Assembly (NCBI GenBank): GCA_037039925.1 | Contig: JAXRKP010000686.1 | Location: 63,501 to 127,500, forward strand | Length of the DNA stretch: 64,000 nucleotides | Source: Doris montereyensis | Lineage: Eukaryota > Mollusca > Gastropoda > Nudibranchia > Dorididae | Reading direction: 5' to 3' | Part shown: positions 1 through 64,000 of the stretch, in pieces | How the letters are laid out: each line of letters opens with the position of its first letter | Position numbering within the stretch: position 1 is the first letter of the stretch | Program-made: the position numbers and the translations under genes | The notes under the pieces: generated by a model | The model's database searches: none | What the model saw: only the letters and a program-made list of their open reading frames with translations | What the model was told of the DNA's origin: nothing

Positions 1-640
<640 letters not shown>

Positions 641-737
641 ATATCCCGCATTGCTGCTCTGGTGCACCAAAGCGTCTTCACAAAACTTCCAAATATTGGC
701 AGGCTCTGCTGGGTTTCTTCTTGGGCGTACAATGTTG
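641..737 (+). CDS. HOGA1: HOGA1-like exon A
   Basis: Acceptor ttccttgtag at 631-640 and donor gtatga at 738. It reads ISRIAALVHQ, then after a frame change NFQILAGSAGFLLG, then after a probable missing G (GGG for GGGG near 724) YNVG. This matches the human stretch around QVLAGSAGFL. Two or so small indels are needed. The exon ends in phase 1. Confidence 0.8.
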
Positions 738-2665
738 GTATGAATTCATCTCTTCTTGTTTTTAGATTAGACACATTCAGAAGTGACGTAAAGAGCAACA
801 TTTATCTAAGCCATCACCAATATTGATATCAATGAGCATTTGCTTTTAAAAATCGGACACCCGCTTTTCATCGCAAAAAGGGAAACAAACTTTATTCTAT
901 CTGTAATTCAGAGATAAAATATATTTTTTTGAAAGCTTTTGAAACATTGATTTGTTAAGACCATCTTTTGTCTCCTGTTCAGGCTGTGTCGGCGGAGTTT
1001 GTGCTCTAGCTAACGTCCTAGGGGAAGAAGTGTGCCAGCTGGAGAAACTTGCCCAGTCTGATGACATGAAGGCCGCCATGGACTTACAGTTGAGGCTCGT
1101 GGGACCAAATGACTGTGTAAGCTTAAAATGAGATCAGTATAACAAAGCTGCCAACGAGTATGTAAAAGATATATTTAGTAATTTTTTTTAGGCTCCGAGT
1201 CCAAGCCTGTATTTACCTTGAAAAGTTAGTGTATTGTATTTTTTTAAAAGGAGCCCTATGTTAGTGGCAGAGTCTCACAGAGATTGGGGTGAAAGTCTAT
1301 AGACGTCATTCAGAGGTCGCAAACGAATCCCTGTCAAACTTCGCCAGAAAGGCCAGTGATTGCAAACTTTTTGTTATTTACCTTATATGGTGTCATTTCA
1401 AGTTAAATTATTGATGTTTTCTGGAATATTATGGGATGTCGTGCAAGTTAGTATTAGTTAGCATTGTCAGAGTCTGTTTTTCCATTTGCAAAGGTCGACA
1501 GCTGTTGTATGAGTCTTTTCCATTTGCAAAGGTTGGAGAATTTTGGCCATTTTCTTCAAAGAATTTTGGCCGTACATTTAGTAAAATACTGTCATCTAAT
1601 AGATCTGTAATTAAACCAAGACCAATGTGATTCAAACGTTCAGTCTTCGTCCGCTAGCCCATGCTTGTGTAAATTACTAGCCTATTGTAATTGTATTCTT
1701 GATGGGTGTTGAAAACAAAAACCGTAGCTACCATACTCGAAATGCCAAGCGAATACGAAAGGTACAGTCAAATTCCCGTACATGACGTGAGATCTAGAAT
1801 CAAGGCCAGATCTAGCTCTAGATAATGATAACAACATAGATCTACAAGCAAGAGCTAGTGAAAACGTGACATTCTGTCAACTTCACGTTACAATGATGAC
1901 AATGATCTAGATCTAGAATCTAGACCAGATCTAGATAATAATACAGGAGCAAGAGCAGATTCTCTAGATATAGACCAATGTCCAATACCCGGTCCAATCC
2001 CTGCATGAGGTAGACTTCGAAATACTTTGTTATAGGAATGAGGCTTTGATTCAAGACCAAATAAATATAGATCTAGACACAGCTCATCAAGACCTGTGTA
2101 GCAAGAGAATGCTATAGATTTAGATTATTTCCCTAATGTACAGAGACATCAGCTGTTTGCCATGGAAGTAATTTGCAACTTCTGTCAAGCACAAGGTCTA
2201 CATGAAACAGCTCTTAGATCTACAGTCTACAGTTATGACCCACTTCACTACGGTATGAAATGTTTTTCCTAATGGACACTATGGTTGGACAAATACCTTT
2301 CAATGGGAAACTGTTTTCACACATTGATTTCTAACTATTCATAGATTTGGATTCAAATAGATCTCTAGCATTGTTTATCCGTTTTGTAAACAGGTTGCTG
2401 CACTAGTAATTAAAAAAACCAATCTGACATAATTTTTTTTCAGGTAACCAAGAATTTTGGAGTGCCAGGACTCAAAACGTCCGATGGAATGGTTCGGATA
2501 TTTTGGCGGACCAGCCCGCTCTCCACTTGTCCTCTTGAAGATCACGAAGCAACTGTTATGCGGAATGTTTTCAAGAGTCGTTGTTCCTTTAGGAAAGCCA
2601 GCCTACATCAGCCAATATTCACATTCCTGTGTCTCCCTCCTGTGCCATGCCACTCTGATTACTGA
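641..2665 (+). CDS. HOGA1: 4-hydroxy-2-oxoglutarate aldolase, 3' part of gene (three exons)
   Basis: HOGA1 is a mitochondrial class I aldolase of the DHDPS/NAL family. It cleaves 4-hydroxy-2-oxoglutarate to pyruvate and glyoxylate, the last step of hydroxyproline breakdown. Three + strand exons (641-737, 983-1116, 2444-about 2665) align in order with the C-terminal third of the vertebrate enzyme, including VGGVCALANVLG and WFGYFGGPARSPL. Exons 1 to 2 join in phase 1 and exons 2 to 3 in phase 0, with GT-AG borders. The exons with the Schiff-base lysine and the substrate loop are not in the window. Exons 1 and 3 need single-base indels to stay in frame, the same kind of lesion as in the neighbouring ferlin, so I read this as consensus error in an intact gene. 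The family is recognised from memory of HOGA1, not from a search. Confidence 0.88.
983..1116 (+). CDS. HOGA1: HOGA1-like exon B
   Basis: Acceptor ttcag at 978-982 and donor gtaagc at 1117. The 134 bp read without interruption as (G)CVGGVCALANVLGEEVCQ then LEKLAQSDDMKAAMDLQLRL and VGPNDC. VGGVCALANVLG is a signature of the HOGA1 C-terminal half. Phase 1 in, phase 0 out. No indel. Confidence 0.92.
1786..2240. repeat. AGATCTAGA-rich degenerate region
   Basis: Intron 2 of the HOGA1-like gene. AGATCTAG / TCTAGA cores recur more than a dozen times at irregular spacing, without a fixed period. The rest of the intron (1117-1785, 2241-2443) holds nothing recognisable. Confidence 0.6.
2444..2665 (+). 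CDS. HOGA1: HOGA1-like terminal exon
   Basis: Acceptor ttttttttcag ends at 2443. It begins VTKNFGVPGLKTS, continues in a second frame as MEWFGYFGGPARSPL, then returns as PLEDHEATVMRNVFK, all collinear with the human C-terminus. One extra base (TCCG near 2481) and one missing base (near 2530) explain the frame changes. The true stop is uncertain: the open frame runs to TGA at about 2663, about 25 residues longer than the human tail, so an earlier stop masked by another indel is possible. Confidence 0.78.
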   Translation, partial: VTKNFGVPGLKTSDGMVRIFWRTSPLSTCPLEDHEATVMRNVFKSRCSFRKASLHQPIFTFLCLPPVPCHSDY

Positions 2666-2690
2666 GTGACAAGGAAACCACTACAGTATT

Positions 2691-2696
2691 AATAAA
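2691..2696 (+). promoter_or_regulatory. Polyadenylation signal for HOGA1-like gene
   Basis: A canonical AATAAA lies about 25 bases after the apparent stop of the terminal exon, on the coding strand. Its position suits 3' end formation, but no cleavage site can be verified. Confidence 0.5.
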
Positions 2697-3041
2697 TTCT
2701 TTATGCTAATGTTTGTTTTGAAGTTTTAACATTATAAGTAAGACATAAGCGCTCAGAGATTAATTTAGTATTGATGCTGAGCGCTATAGAAATGTATTTT
2801 ATTATTAAATATCTTAGAAAATGGACTCGGTGTTACATGTTCTTTACAAAAAAAAGCTTCTTTTGTTTCCTTCTTTTCATTACTGCTATGTTAACCTGTT
2901 TTGTCAACTGAGATTATTTCACTTCTTCTTTTCTTTTCTATTGAAAGGCTTTGCAGAACAGCTATGATGCATATTTAAAATGCCTAGATCTGATCTTAAG
3001 ATTCATTAACAGTTTTAAAGGCTTTGACACAGCTGAAAGAT

Positions 3042-3356
3042 TTTGATTTGATTTGATTTACCCGCATCCACAACTAAGGTGATCTCTGGGTATTTGGCAG
3101 AATTTTAATTTTTCCCCAGACTGCTCTGTAAACAGCCAAGGGATCTTTAACATACAGTCTTGTGATCTGTACACAGGACCTCGTTTTTATCGTCCATCTC
3201 CGATGGGACTAGGTGTCAATGTACCTACCTGGACCAGGGGATAGATTTTGGTAGAAATACTCGATAATTTTTTTCAACCGTCGGTGGGGCTTGAACCCAA
3301 CTACATTTTGTTTGAGAGGCCGACACCTTGCCTCTGAACCACTGAATCCCTCAGCT
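3042..3356 (-). mobile_element. tRNA-derived SINE, family A, near full length
   Basis: Read on the minus strand the head (3356 downward) has a tRNA-like A box (GAGGCAAGGTGTCGG) and B box (GGTTCAAGCCC), then a body and a tail reading AGTTGTGGATGCGGGTAAAT. The same structure recurs at about ten places in this window. Forms an inverted pair with the next copy. Confidence 0.75.
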
Positions 3357-3437
3357 GAAAGAAAATCCTATCTAGATTTTCACAATGTCACTCCTTTTGG
3401 GTGTTGTAACACAGGCAACTTATAAATCTATCACATT

Positions 3438-3712
3438 AAACTCAGTGGTCCAGAGGCAAGGTGTCGGCCTCTCAAACCGTGCCTGACAGGTTACAAAAGT
3501 TTTTTCAAGTAATTTTTTTTATTAAAACTCGCCACCTTTTTCAAGGTAGATGAATCGACGCCTAGTCCCATCGGATATGGGCGATAAAAAGGATGTCCTG
3601 TGTGCAGATCACAACACTCTGTGAATGTTAAAGTTCCTTTGGCTGTCTGGGTAAGACAAACAATCTAACCAAAAGTCCCGACGTCACCGTAGTTGTGGAT
3701 GTGGGTAAAATA
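3438..3712 (+). mobile_element. tRNA-derived SINE, family A, inverted partner
   Basis: Starts ACTCAGTGGTCCAGAGGCAA, ends GTAGTTGTGGATGTGGGTAA. B box region is damaged (deletion after CTCAAACCGT). Opposite orientation to the copy ending at 3356, about 80 bases away. Confidence 0.72.
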
Positions 3713-4634
3713 TAACCAAATTGGATTCTTGGTGAAAATGTGATTTGTATTTATTTTGTTACTTCCCCTGCATTGTGATCTTCATTTGGTGTTTAAAATT
3801 CTTTGTCTTGGTTTTAGTTTTTTATGTTAGCTCTGGAATACTTTTACTACTTTATTGCTTTTAAAGATAATGTTACTTAATTAAACATGATTGTTACTCA
3901 AGATCATATTTAGTATGGAAATATTCATTGCATTTATGAGCACAGTATTGCCAAATGATTTCAGCAATTTGTGCGCGACAGCAATTTGTGCATATGATTT
4001 TTTGTTGTTGTTCTTTTCACATCAGCCTACCTTACTTACATCCTGATAACAATTTGACATCAATGTGTTGTACCAGATTACCTTAGAACAGGTGTCACCA
4101 AACTATGGCCCACGAGGTCAGTTTGTCCGACCTTCCACAGTGCCATCATGCAGGAAATCTAATTAATTTTGTATTTATTTTTAAAAAAATTAAAAATTTT
4201 CCTCTGCTTGGTTTGTGAGATTCAGGTATGTATGCACACATGCATTCATGTATATAAAGTGCTGCTATGAATTTCAATGCTGCCACCTTTGATGGAGTAG
4301 GTACTTTTTGTCATTTATCATGTTGACTGCACTTCAATGCGACTCTTTCCTTTTTCAATGTATGGTGGTAGATTGTGAGGACATATACTTAAAAACCTTG
4401 GAGTTTGAAATGTATAATGCCGTAATGTGAATTGTTCTTCTTGCTCTTTTTGAATGTATACATTTTCTTTTTAACTAAAAAGAAATAATAAAACTAAGAC
4501 CCGCCAGAAATTTATATGTGATATATTTGTGTTATTACTATTATAAATACAATAACTGGAATATGAAAGGAGATGGAAAATAAAGAAATATATTATATGG
4601 ACTTTTATACTGGTGTTGACAATTTGTTTTTGTT

Positions 4635-4950
4635 TTGATTTTGTCAGTTTTTGATTTGTTTTTGATTTGATTGAGTTCATGTCAGTATCATCATTTGTTT
4701 TTTGATTTGATTGAGTTCATGTCAGTGTCATCATTTGTTTTTGATTTGATTGAGTTCATGTCAGTGTCATCATTTGTTTTTGATTTGATTGAGTTCATGT
4801 CAGTGTCATAATTTGTTTTTGATTTGATTGAGTTCATGTCACTGTCACAATTTGTTTTTGATTTTGATTGAGTTCATGTCACTGTCACAATTTGATTTTG
4901 ATTTGATTGAGTTCGTGTCACTGTTATAATTTGTTTTTGATTCTTTTTCA
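4635..4950. repeat. 39-bp minisatellite (about 7-8 copies)
   Basis: Unit contains TTGTTTTTGATTTGATTGAG then TTCATGTCAGTGTCATCA. Copies differ by a few substitutions. Confidence 0.9.
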
Positions 4951-5139
4951 TAAATGGGAAAACGATTGGGTTTTACATTTTGTTTGTTATTTTTAGTCAT
5001 TATTCATCCAATTCTGCAAGTCATTGCAGGTAGAGTACCCCCTCCAAAGTTAAAATCTTGATTTCAAGAGATTTCATTTTCATCCTTGCTTTTGCTTTGC
5101 ACTTTTTGGAGGTGCATTTCATAAGGCATGAGATGGACT

Positions 5140-5335
5140 TTTATTCCAGAGGCAAGGGTGTCGGCCTCTCAACCCAAAGGTTTTGGGTTCAATCGGATGA
5201 CAAATTTTATAGTTTTTCAACGTAAAATCTACCACCACCACCCCTCGATCCAGGATCCAGGTAGGTGGATCAACAGGATCGACACACCTTGATCCGTCGG
5301 AGACGGAAGATAACAAGGATATCCTATGCGTTTAA
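5140..5335 (+). mobile_element. SINE family A fragment
   Basis: Head with CCAGAGGCAAGGGTGTCGG and GGGTTCAATCG, body to the CCGTCGGAGACGGAAGATAA segment, tail missing. Ends about 30 bases before a minisatellite. Confidence 0.65.
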
Positions 5336-5365
5336 GTTGGTTGATGGTGTCATATGTTTGTGGGG

Positions 5366-6528
5366 TGGCCTGTTAAAGTTTGAGGTTGAATGAGACAAAG
5401 ACTAAAGAGCGAAGACTCTCTTTAAGTTTGAAGTTGAATGAGACAAAGAGCGAAGGCTCTCTTTAACTTTGAGGTTGAATAAGACAAAGAGCGAAGGCTC
5501 TCTTTATTAAGTTTGAGGTTGAATGAGACAAAGCGAAGGGTCTCTTTAAGTTTGAGGTTGAATGAGACAAAGAGCGCAAGACTCTCTTTATTAAGTTTGA
5601 GGTTGAATGAGACAAAGAACGAAGGCTCTCTTTAACTTTGAGGTTGAATAAGACAAAGAGCGAAGGCTCTTTATTAAGTTTGAGGTTGAATGAGACAAAG
5701 CGAAGGGTCTTTTTTAAGTTTGAGGTTGAATGAGACAAAGCGAAGGGTCTTTTAAGTTTGAGGTTAAATGAGACAAAGAGTGAAGGGTCTTTTTTTGAGG
5801 TTTAAGTTTGAGGTTGAATGAGACAAAGCAGTTTGAGGTTGAAGGGTCTCTTTAAGTTTGAGGTTGAATGAGACAAAGCGAAGGGTCTCTTTAAGTTTGA
5901 GGTTGAATGAGACAAAGCGAAGGGTCTCTTTAAGTTTGAGGTTGAATGACTAACAAAGTTGAATGAGACAAAGGGTCTCTTTAAGTTTGAGGTTGAATGA
6001 GACAAACAGGGTCTCTTTAACTTTGAGGTTGAATGGAGACAAAGCCTCTCGACACAAAAGGGTCTCTTTAAGTTTGAGGTTGAATGAGACAAAGCGAAGG
6101 GTCTCTTTAAGTTTGAGGTTGAATGAGACAAAGCGAAGGGTCTCTTTAAGTTTGAGGTTGAATGAGACAAAGCGAAGGGTCTCTTTAAGTTTGAGGTTGA
6201 ATGAGACAAAGCGAAGGGTCTCTTTAAGTTTGAGGTTGAATGAGACAAATGAGACAAAGGGTCTCTTTAAGTTTGAGGTTGAATGAGACAAAGGTCTCTT
6301 TAACTTTGAGGTTGAATAAGACAAAGTCTCTCTTTAAGTTTGAGGTTGAATGAGACAAAGCGAAGGGTCTCTTTAAGTTTGAGGTTGAATGAGACAAAAA
6401 GGGTCTCTTTAAGTTTGAGGTTGAATAAGGGTCTCTTTAAGTTTGAGGTTGAATGAGACAGAGTTTGAGGTTGAATGAGAGGAAGGGTCTCTTTAAGTTT
6501 GAGGTTGAATGAGACAGAGTGAGGGGTA
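5366..6528. repeat. 39-bp minisatellite (about 28 copies)
   Basis: Unit TTTGAGGTTGAATGAGACAA followed by AGCGAAGGGTCTCTTTAAG. Because 39 is divisible by three, long periodic reading frames appear on both strands; they are by-products. Copies are most uniform at 5840-6250 and degenerate at both edges. Confidence 0.95.
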
Positions 6529-8827
6529 ACTGAGATTCAAAGTCACATTGCATGACAAAGGGTGGAGACGAATTTCCCTCCACCACTGGACTGTTAGTGG
6601 GCTTTGCTGGTAGGTCCTCTTTCCTCCATTCAATCTGTCATCTTGCTGCTTCGTTTTAGTTCATCCTGAGATCACATGGTGGAAGTGATGAAGGATACAA
6701 ACAAAATCCTCACGAAATCCCTCTACGATTCGGTATTTTTTTTACGTGGGAGAAATGAATGACGTCTTTCATGAATGAATTTGGTAGATTTCAAATTTCA
6801 CATGCAAACATTTCTATCAAGTTTGGTAGTGATTGAATAAATAAAATGGAGAAACAAGATTTTTTTGTATATATATAATATATATATATGAAATATGAGT
6901 TTATTTGAATTTATGTATAATAATGGTATAAATACACGAAATTAAACTTGAAATAAGATTTAGTGTGAAATAAAGGAGGAAAGAGAACAGAAAACATAAT
7001 AAAGAGGTGCATGCAATAAATTTTGTGCAAAAAATGGGGGGGAGAAAAAAGGGCAATAGCTTGGCAGTACTTGTTAATTAATCTACGGAAAATATTTGTT
7101 CCAATCATCTAAATAGCAACTGCCTGTAAGTCAGATTGCCATGTAAATGATCCTATAGTGAAGTCATGTATTTAATTGTTTTCTTCTAAACCCTTTCCTT
7201 ATCTCTTGAGGTCAGGAATAAGGGGTGGAAGACCAACATTAACTATCTACACAAAGTGTATACATGTACATGTATATTATATATATCTATATCTATATAG
7301 ATAAAACCACAGAAAGAAAAACAAAACACCAAGCATTGCTTCTTTCAGTAAACAAACACCTCTGGTGTTATGAGAGAAGATTCGAAGATAATGGAATCTA
7401 TCAAAAGGCACTGCGTGGTGGGTGTTGACAATGTTTCAGGGTTCCCACTAGAATCAACCTCAAGTGTAAACATTAGAACTGACATTAAAGTACCGTACAC
7501 AGAAGAATTGCAAAAGTGAAATCAATTCTTGTGTTGATCGAGTCAAGTCGGAAATAATGCTTGACAACTGGATGTAATTTACATGTGGCACTGTTTTTTA
7601 AAAAGAAGTTTTTATTGTAAAAAGGAAACATATATATGTATAGAATATACAGAAAGAGGATAAAAACACCTGTAAAATTGATATCAAAATATTTCATTCA
7701 AAACTCACTTCAAGTATGTGATTTTTCTAAAAGGTCAATTTTTTTCCAATTCTAAAAATAATATAAAACTGTTAATAAATTTACGATTCAAACATTCTTT
7801 TCTCAAGAATAAAAGGGTTAAAGTTCAACACTGTGTTAGTGACTTATAATTTATGAACTTAGTTGCAGTGACCTTCTTCATCTAAATCCATCATTTAAAT
7901 TCAAAGTGAATGAATATGACGGGAGGTTTTCTGAAAGAGGCACAGACTAAAATGCTCATGCTTGAAATCAAAACTACCTACAAAGTCATAACTGTTCGCT
8001 TCAAGCTTGGATTACAAGTGAATTAAGTCAAGGCTTCCACACACTAAGAAATTTGAGCTCTTTTTCAATGCAGCAGCAATAACACAAATAAAATTAAAAG
8101 TTTGTATTATTTAATCAATTAATTCATATTGAGTAATAATAGTTGCAAATATACCTACAGTAAATAGAGCATACAAGCCAACATGAATATAATATAAGGT
8201 GTTTATAATAATTAACATAGCTTAGAGGGAGGCATTAATTACTGCGATCACGCTAATTAAAAAAGAAAAAGTGCAGTCCTAAAAGATCATAGAGATTGCA
8301 GTTCCAATTGTTCGTTATACAGATTCAATATTTTATGAAATGTATGATTTCAAATTCTTATGACCTAGTGGGAATTTTTTAGTCTAACGGATTCGGCGCT
8401 CTATGCCTAACTGGCACACACGTAAATGATACGAATTGACTAATTGTTAAGGTCAAGAATAATTCATTACAACTGAATGATGGTATATCACTGTTGGATA
8501 AATCTAGACCTTTCATATAGATACTTATTGCCTCAATCAAATATAAAAAATGTACAGCACCAAAGACCATCAAGTAGAAGGTATAAAACAGTCTCATCTA
8601 CTATGACGTCTTTCCGTTCTTAACTTGATGTGGCTGAGCAAGAAAATCAGAACAACTGTATTTACTCCTATACCTGTAATTTAAAAAAAAGTAAATTTGA
8701 AAAGATATTTAAAAAGTATAATCATTAAATGTCTGCGGCCAATTTTAACGTCGTCTTCCGTTTTCTAACATGACAGCTCTTGATCACAGTTGATATTTTG
8801 AATGAAAGCAAGCAATGAAGCAGCAAG

Positions 8828-9040
8828 CCATGAGTGAGTTTGAATTTTCACTAAAGCCTGACTTGTGATCATGAGTGAGTTTGAATTTTCACTAAAGCCT
8901 GACTTGTGATCATGAGTGAGTTTGAATTTTCACTAAAGCCTGACTTGTGATCATGAGTGAGTTTACTTTTCACTAAAGCCTGACTTGTGATCATGAGTGA
9001 GTTTACTTTTCACTAAAGCCTGACTTGTGATCATGAGTGA
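8828..9040. repeat. 41-bp minisatellite (5 copies)
   Basis: Unit CATGAGTGAGTTTGAATTTT then CACTAAAGCCTGACTTGTGAT. The last two copies share a 4-base deletion. Confidence 0.92.
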
Positions 9041-10636
9041 TATATAGAAGGAAATAAACATTTATTTTTTTTTTTTTTAAAAAGGAAAAATTCGCTGCAT
9101 GTTAATCCTATTTGTTTGCATCCTTTCCAAGCATACTTTTATGAACATGGCCTGATTTCACTAATTGCAGTAGATCTAGCATGAAATATCGATGTGTTGT
9201 TAAGCAAAGTTTATAAAAACCTCCAAGTGATCTTGAGAAAAACCGTCGTTAGAAAGACAAATAGAGAAATAGAAAATCACAAGCATGAAGATACTATCTG
9301 AAAGTCTTTCAAACACAAAAAGTGTGCACCAAAATATTGTTTCTTGGGTTTGAATTGCTTTAAGTAAGTAGGCATGAGGGCACCAACCCATCAATGTACA
9401 ACACAAATGTGAATTTACAAACATAAAACCGTGACAGTGCAGACAAACCAAAAGTTGGCCAGGTCTTAAGAATATTCTTAAACACGCACTTTGACAACAC
9501 TGGTTTGCCAAACACGACAGAGATTCAAAATAGGATTCAAGTCGAGACCATAGCAAAAATTGTGGTCAAAGAGAAGGCGTTACAGTAGTTGGGAGTGAAT
9601 AAATAAATCTGGTTCCATTTAAAAACAAATCCTTCAGACAAGAGGAAAAGGACTGAAAATAATAGTTAATTTCCGTATTGTTTCTGTAATAGTTCACAAC
9701 CTTTGGAATCTGTTGTTTCACTACAATAATCTTTATTTCACGGTGTGATAGTATACGGCAGTTTGGATGAAACCAAAGGGAAGAAAAATAAAGAAATGTA
9801 TATGAGCTTCTTTTACATTCCATAAACTTCTCACGTTAATTCAGTTCTCATGTTGTTAAGACTGGGGCGGGGACGCAAGCTGTTACGATTATTAACGTTT
9901 CGAATTCAAAATGTTCAGTTTATGAAAAGTGTAAGCCTCTTCTACGTCCATAGGAAGATTTTCTTTTCTTCGAAAAAAAAAAAAAGAAAGACTTTGACAT
10001 ACCAGGAAATGCAACAATTCCAAACAGATTTTGCTCACAAATTTCACTGTACATCATGAATGTGTTGTTTCTGCCTTCCAGTCAGTACTATTATTCAGTC
10101 TAAGACACAAGAACTACAACAATCACAGATGCATATCACAAAAACAAAAAAAGGGGAAGTAAAATAAGTATCCTTAGCTAGCAAACATTAAAAGAGAAAC
10201 AATGGGAAAATGTAAATATACGATTTGTTGTACAGCTTGCAAATTGATCATAATTGACGACTGTTATATGATAAAAATGATAATGATCATGGACCCTTGC
10301 CATATGTATGTCTATTCTCATACAGTAAATCATAATGAGAAAAACAATATTTAAAAAAAAGAAGTAAAATCAAATACTGTGAATGAAGATGAGATTTGCT
10401 AAGGTCTACGTTAAGTTTGGAATAGTGTTTGAAGTGAAGCATATGTCATGTTCTATAGCATTAGCACAAATCAATCTAAACAGAAATGTTTCCAACTACG
10501 GGCCAATGCAAAGCATACATCACAACGTCATACTCTTTCAGCTGCTAAATAAATCAGACCTACAAACCAACTGTTGGGAAAAAAAGCAAAAACTCATGAA
10601 CAACATTATGTTTTTAAGTTATAAGGTTAGAAAGCA

Positions 10637-10689
10637 GGTGGGTGGGGTGGGGTGTGGGGGGGGGGGGGGGGGGAGGGAGGGGGGGGGTT
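10637..10689 (+). repeat. G-run tract, potential G-quadruplex
   Basis: GGTGGGTGGGGTGGGGTG followed by long G runs broken by A. Lies about 340 bases below the ferlin stop, so C-rich on the ferlin mRNA strand. Confidence 0.85.
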
Positions 10690-11027
10690 GTGCTGTTACA
10701 ATACTTTCAAAATCTTTAAAATAAAATAAAAAAGTAATCATAACTGAGAAAGCAGTAATAACTATCGTTTTAATATTCAAATGTCAACTTAATTTTGATT
10801 CATATTGAATTAATCACCCACAATTTGTTTTAACAAGGAAAACACAACTTTTAACCAGTGTTTGGCATGATATTATAAATAACACATGATTCATAAGTAG
10901 AAAAGAGAACATAAAACTAAATAAAAATAATAATTAAAAAATCACAAAAAAAATAAAAGTGAAACAATAAATATCCTCCAAAGTCCATTCTGGCCAAAAG
11001 ACTTCGCCTCCTCACAGTCCAGAGCAT

Positions 11028-63681
<52,654 letters not shown>

Positions 63682-64000
63682 CTGAAATTTTTTTAAAAGA
63701 AGGTAAAAAATAACAATGTTTTTCTTCATTCTCTTTTTTCTCATTCTTTCTCTTCTTGAATACCACTCAGACGTTTCTGAAACATATGGCAAGAATTGCT
63801 ATGAAGACTTAAACTCACCGATCATTTTGTAAACACCATTAAAAAAATGCCAGAATAAACAAACAGTTAAGGGCGACACCTTGGCTTGTGAAAATGAAAG
63901 GAAAGCACACCGCAAACCCTATAACCCTGATGTCTAAATATTAAATTGATTGCTTGCCACTACCATCATTCATTTATTTTTAAATCAACTACTACATCAC
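63682..64000 (-). other. Ferlin intron at window edge
   Basis: No exon recognised up to the end of the window. A lone donor-like site (gtgagt after ATGATCG, near 63828) has no convincing exon body. Confidence 0.5.

Larger units (their letters stand above)
2697..11027. other. Intergenic region between convergent genes, with probable ferlin 3' UTR at the right end
   Basis: No protein-coding exon recognised. Repeats listed separately occupy 3040-3710, 4635-4950, 5140-6525 and 8828-9040. The stretches 3711-4634, 6530-8827 and 9041-10630 show only AT-rich DNA and stop-rich frames. The ferlin 3' UTR begins at 11027 going down; no AATAAA on the minus strand was found within about 700 bases, so its end is unknown. 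Confidence 0.5.

Noticed and set aside
5802..6324. Repeat-protein-like frames of 107-151 residues
   Set aside because: Produced by a 39-bp tandem repeat on both strands at once; no splice or start support.
9200..9556. 118-residue minus-strand open frame
   Set aside because: No recognisable domain, AT-rich downstream region of ferlin, no codon or homology support.

Overview
This is AT-rich nuclear DNA from an animal, with long GT-AG introns, many SINE-like elements and very many tandem repeats. It holds parts of two protein-coding genes that converge tail to tail. There is no prokaryotic gene organisation. The proteins and the tRNA-like SINEs suggest an invertebrate. The AGATCTAGA-rich stretch and minisatellite load would fit a gastropod mollusc, but the species call is an inference and weak.

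Region 1 (1-2700, + strand): the last three coding exons of a 4-hydroxy-2-oxoglutarate aldolase (HOGA1-like) gene, at 641-737, 983-1116 and 2444-about 2665, with an AATAAA signal at 2691. The exons carrying the catalytic lysine lie upstream of the window.

Region 2 (2700-11027): intergenic DNA and the probable 3' UTR of the second gene. It contains an inverted pair of SINEs and three minisatellite arrays.

Region 3 (11028-63681, - strand): about 36 exons of a type I (DysF-containing) ferlin of the dysferlin/myoferlin class. From high to low coordinates the protein runs: end of FerA, FerB, nested DysF domains, C2D, C2E, a variable linker, C2F, C2G, transmembrane anchor, short luminal/extracellular tail. 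The N-terminal part (C2A-C2C and most of FerA) lies beyond position 64000. The exons seen sum to about 4.4 kb (about 1,470 codons), and nearly all junctions are phase-consistent.

Both genes carry many single-base insertions or deletions within well-conserved exons, often in homopolymers. Splice sites and flanking protein are intact. Because two unrelated genes show it, residual long-read consensus error is the best explanation, not pseudogenisation; this needs read-level checking.

The most unusual non-coding signals are: (a) a 25-bp minisatellite (57205-57870) whose unit is the 5' splice site of the adjoining ferlin exon, giving a tandem array of donor-like sites; (b) a duplicated 3' splice site 128 bp upstream of another ferlin exon; (c) a 43-bp minisatellite with higher-order structure; (d) a perfect 20-bp hairpin followed by a T run; (e) a dispersed ~130-bp repeat present only in one orientation, one copy of which has expanded into a minisatellite; and (f) a SINE inserted about a dozen bases from a 3' splice site.
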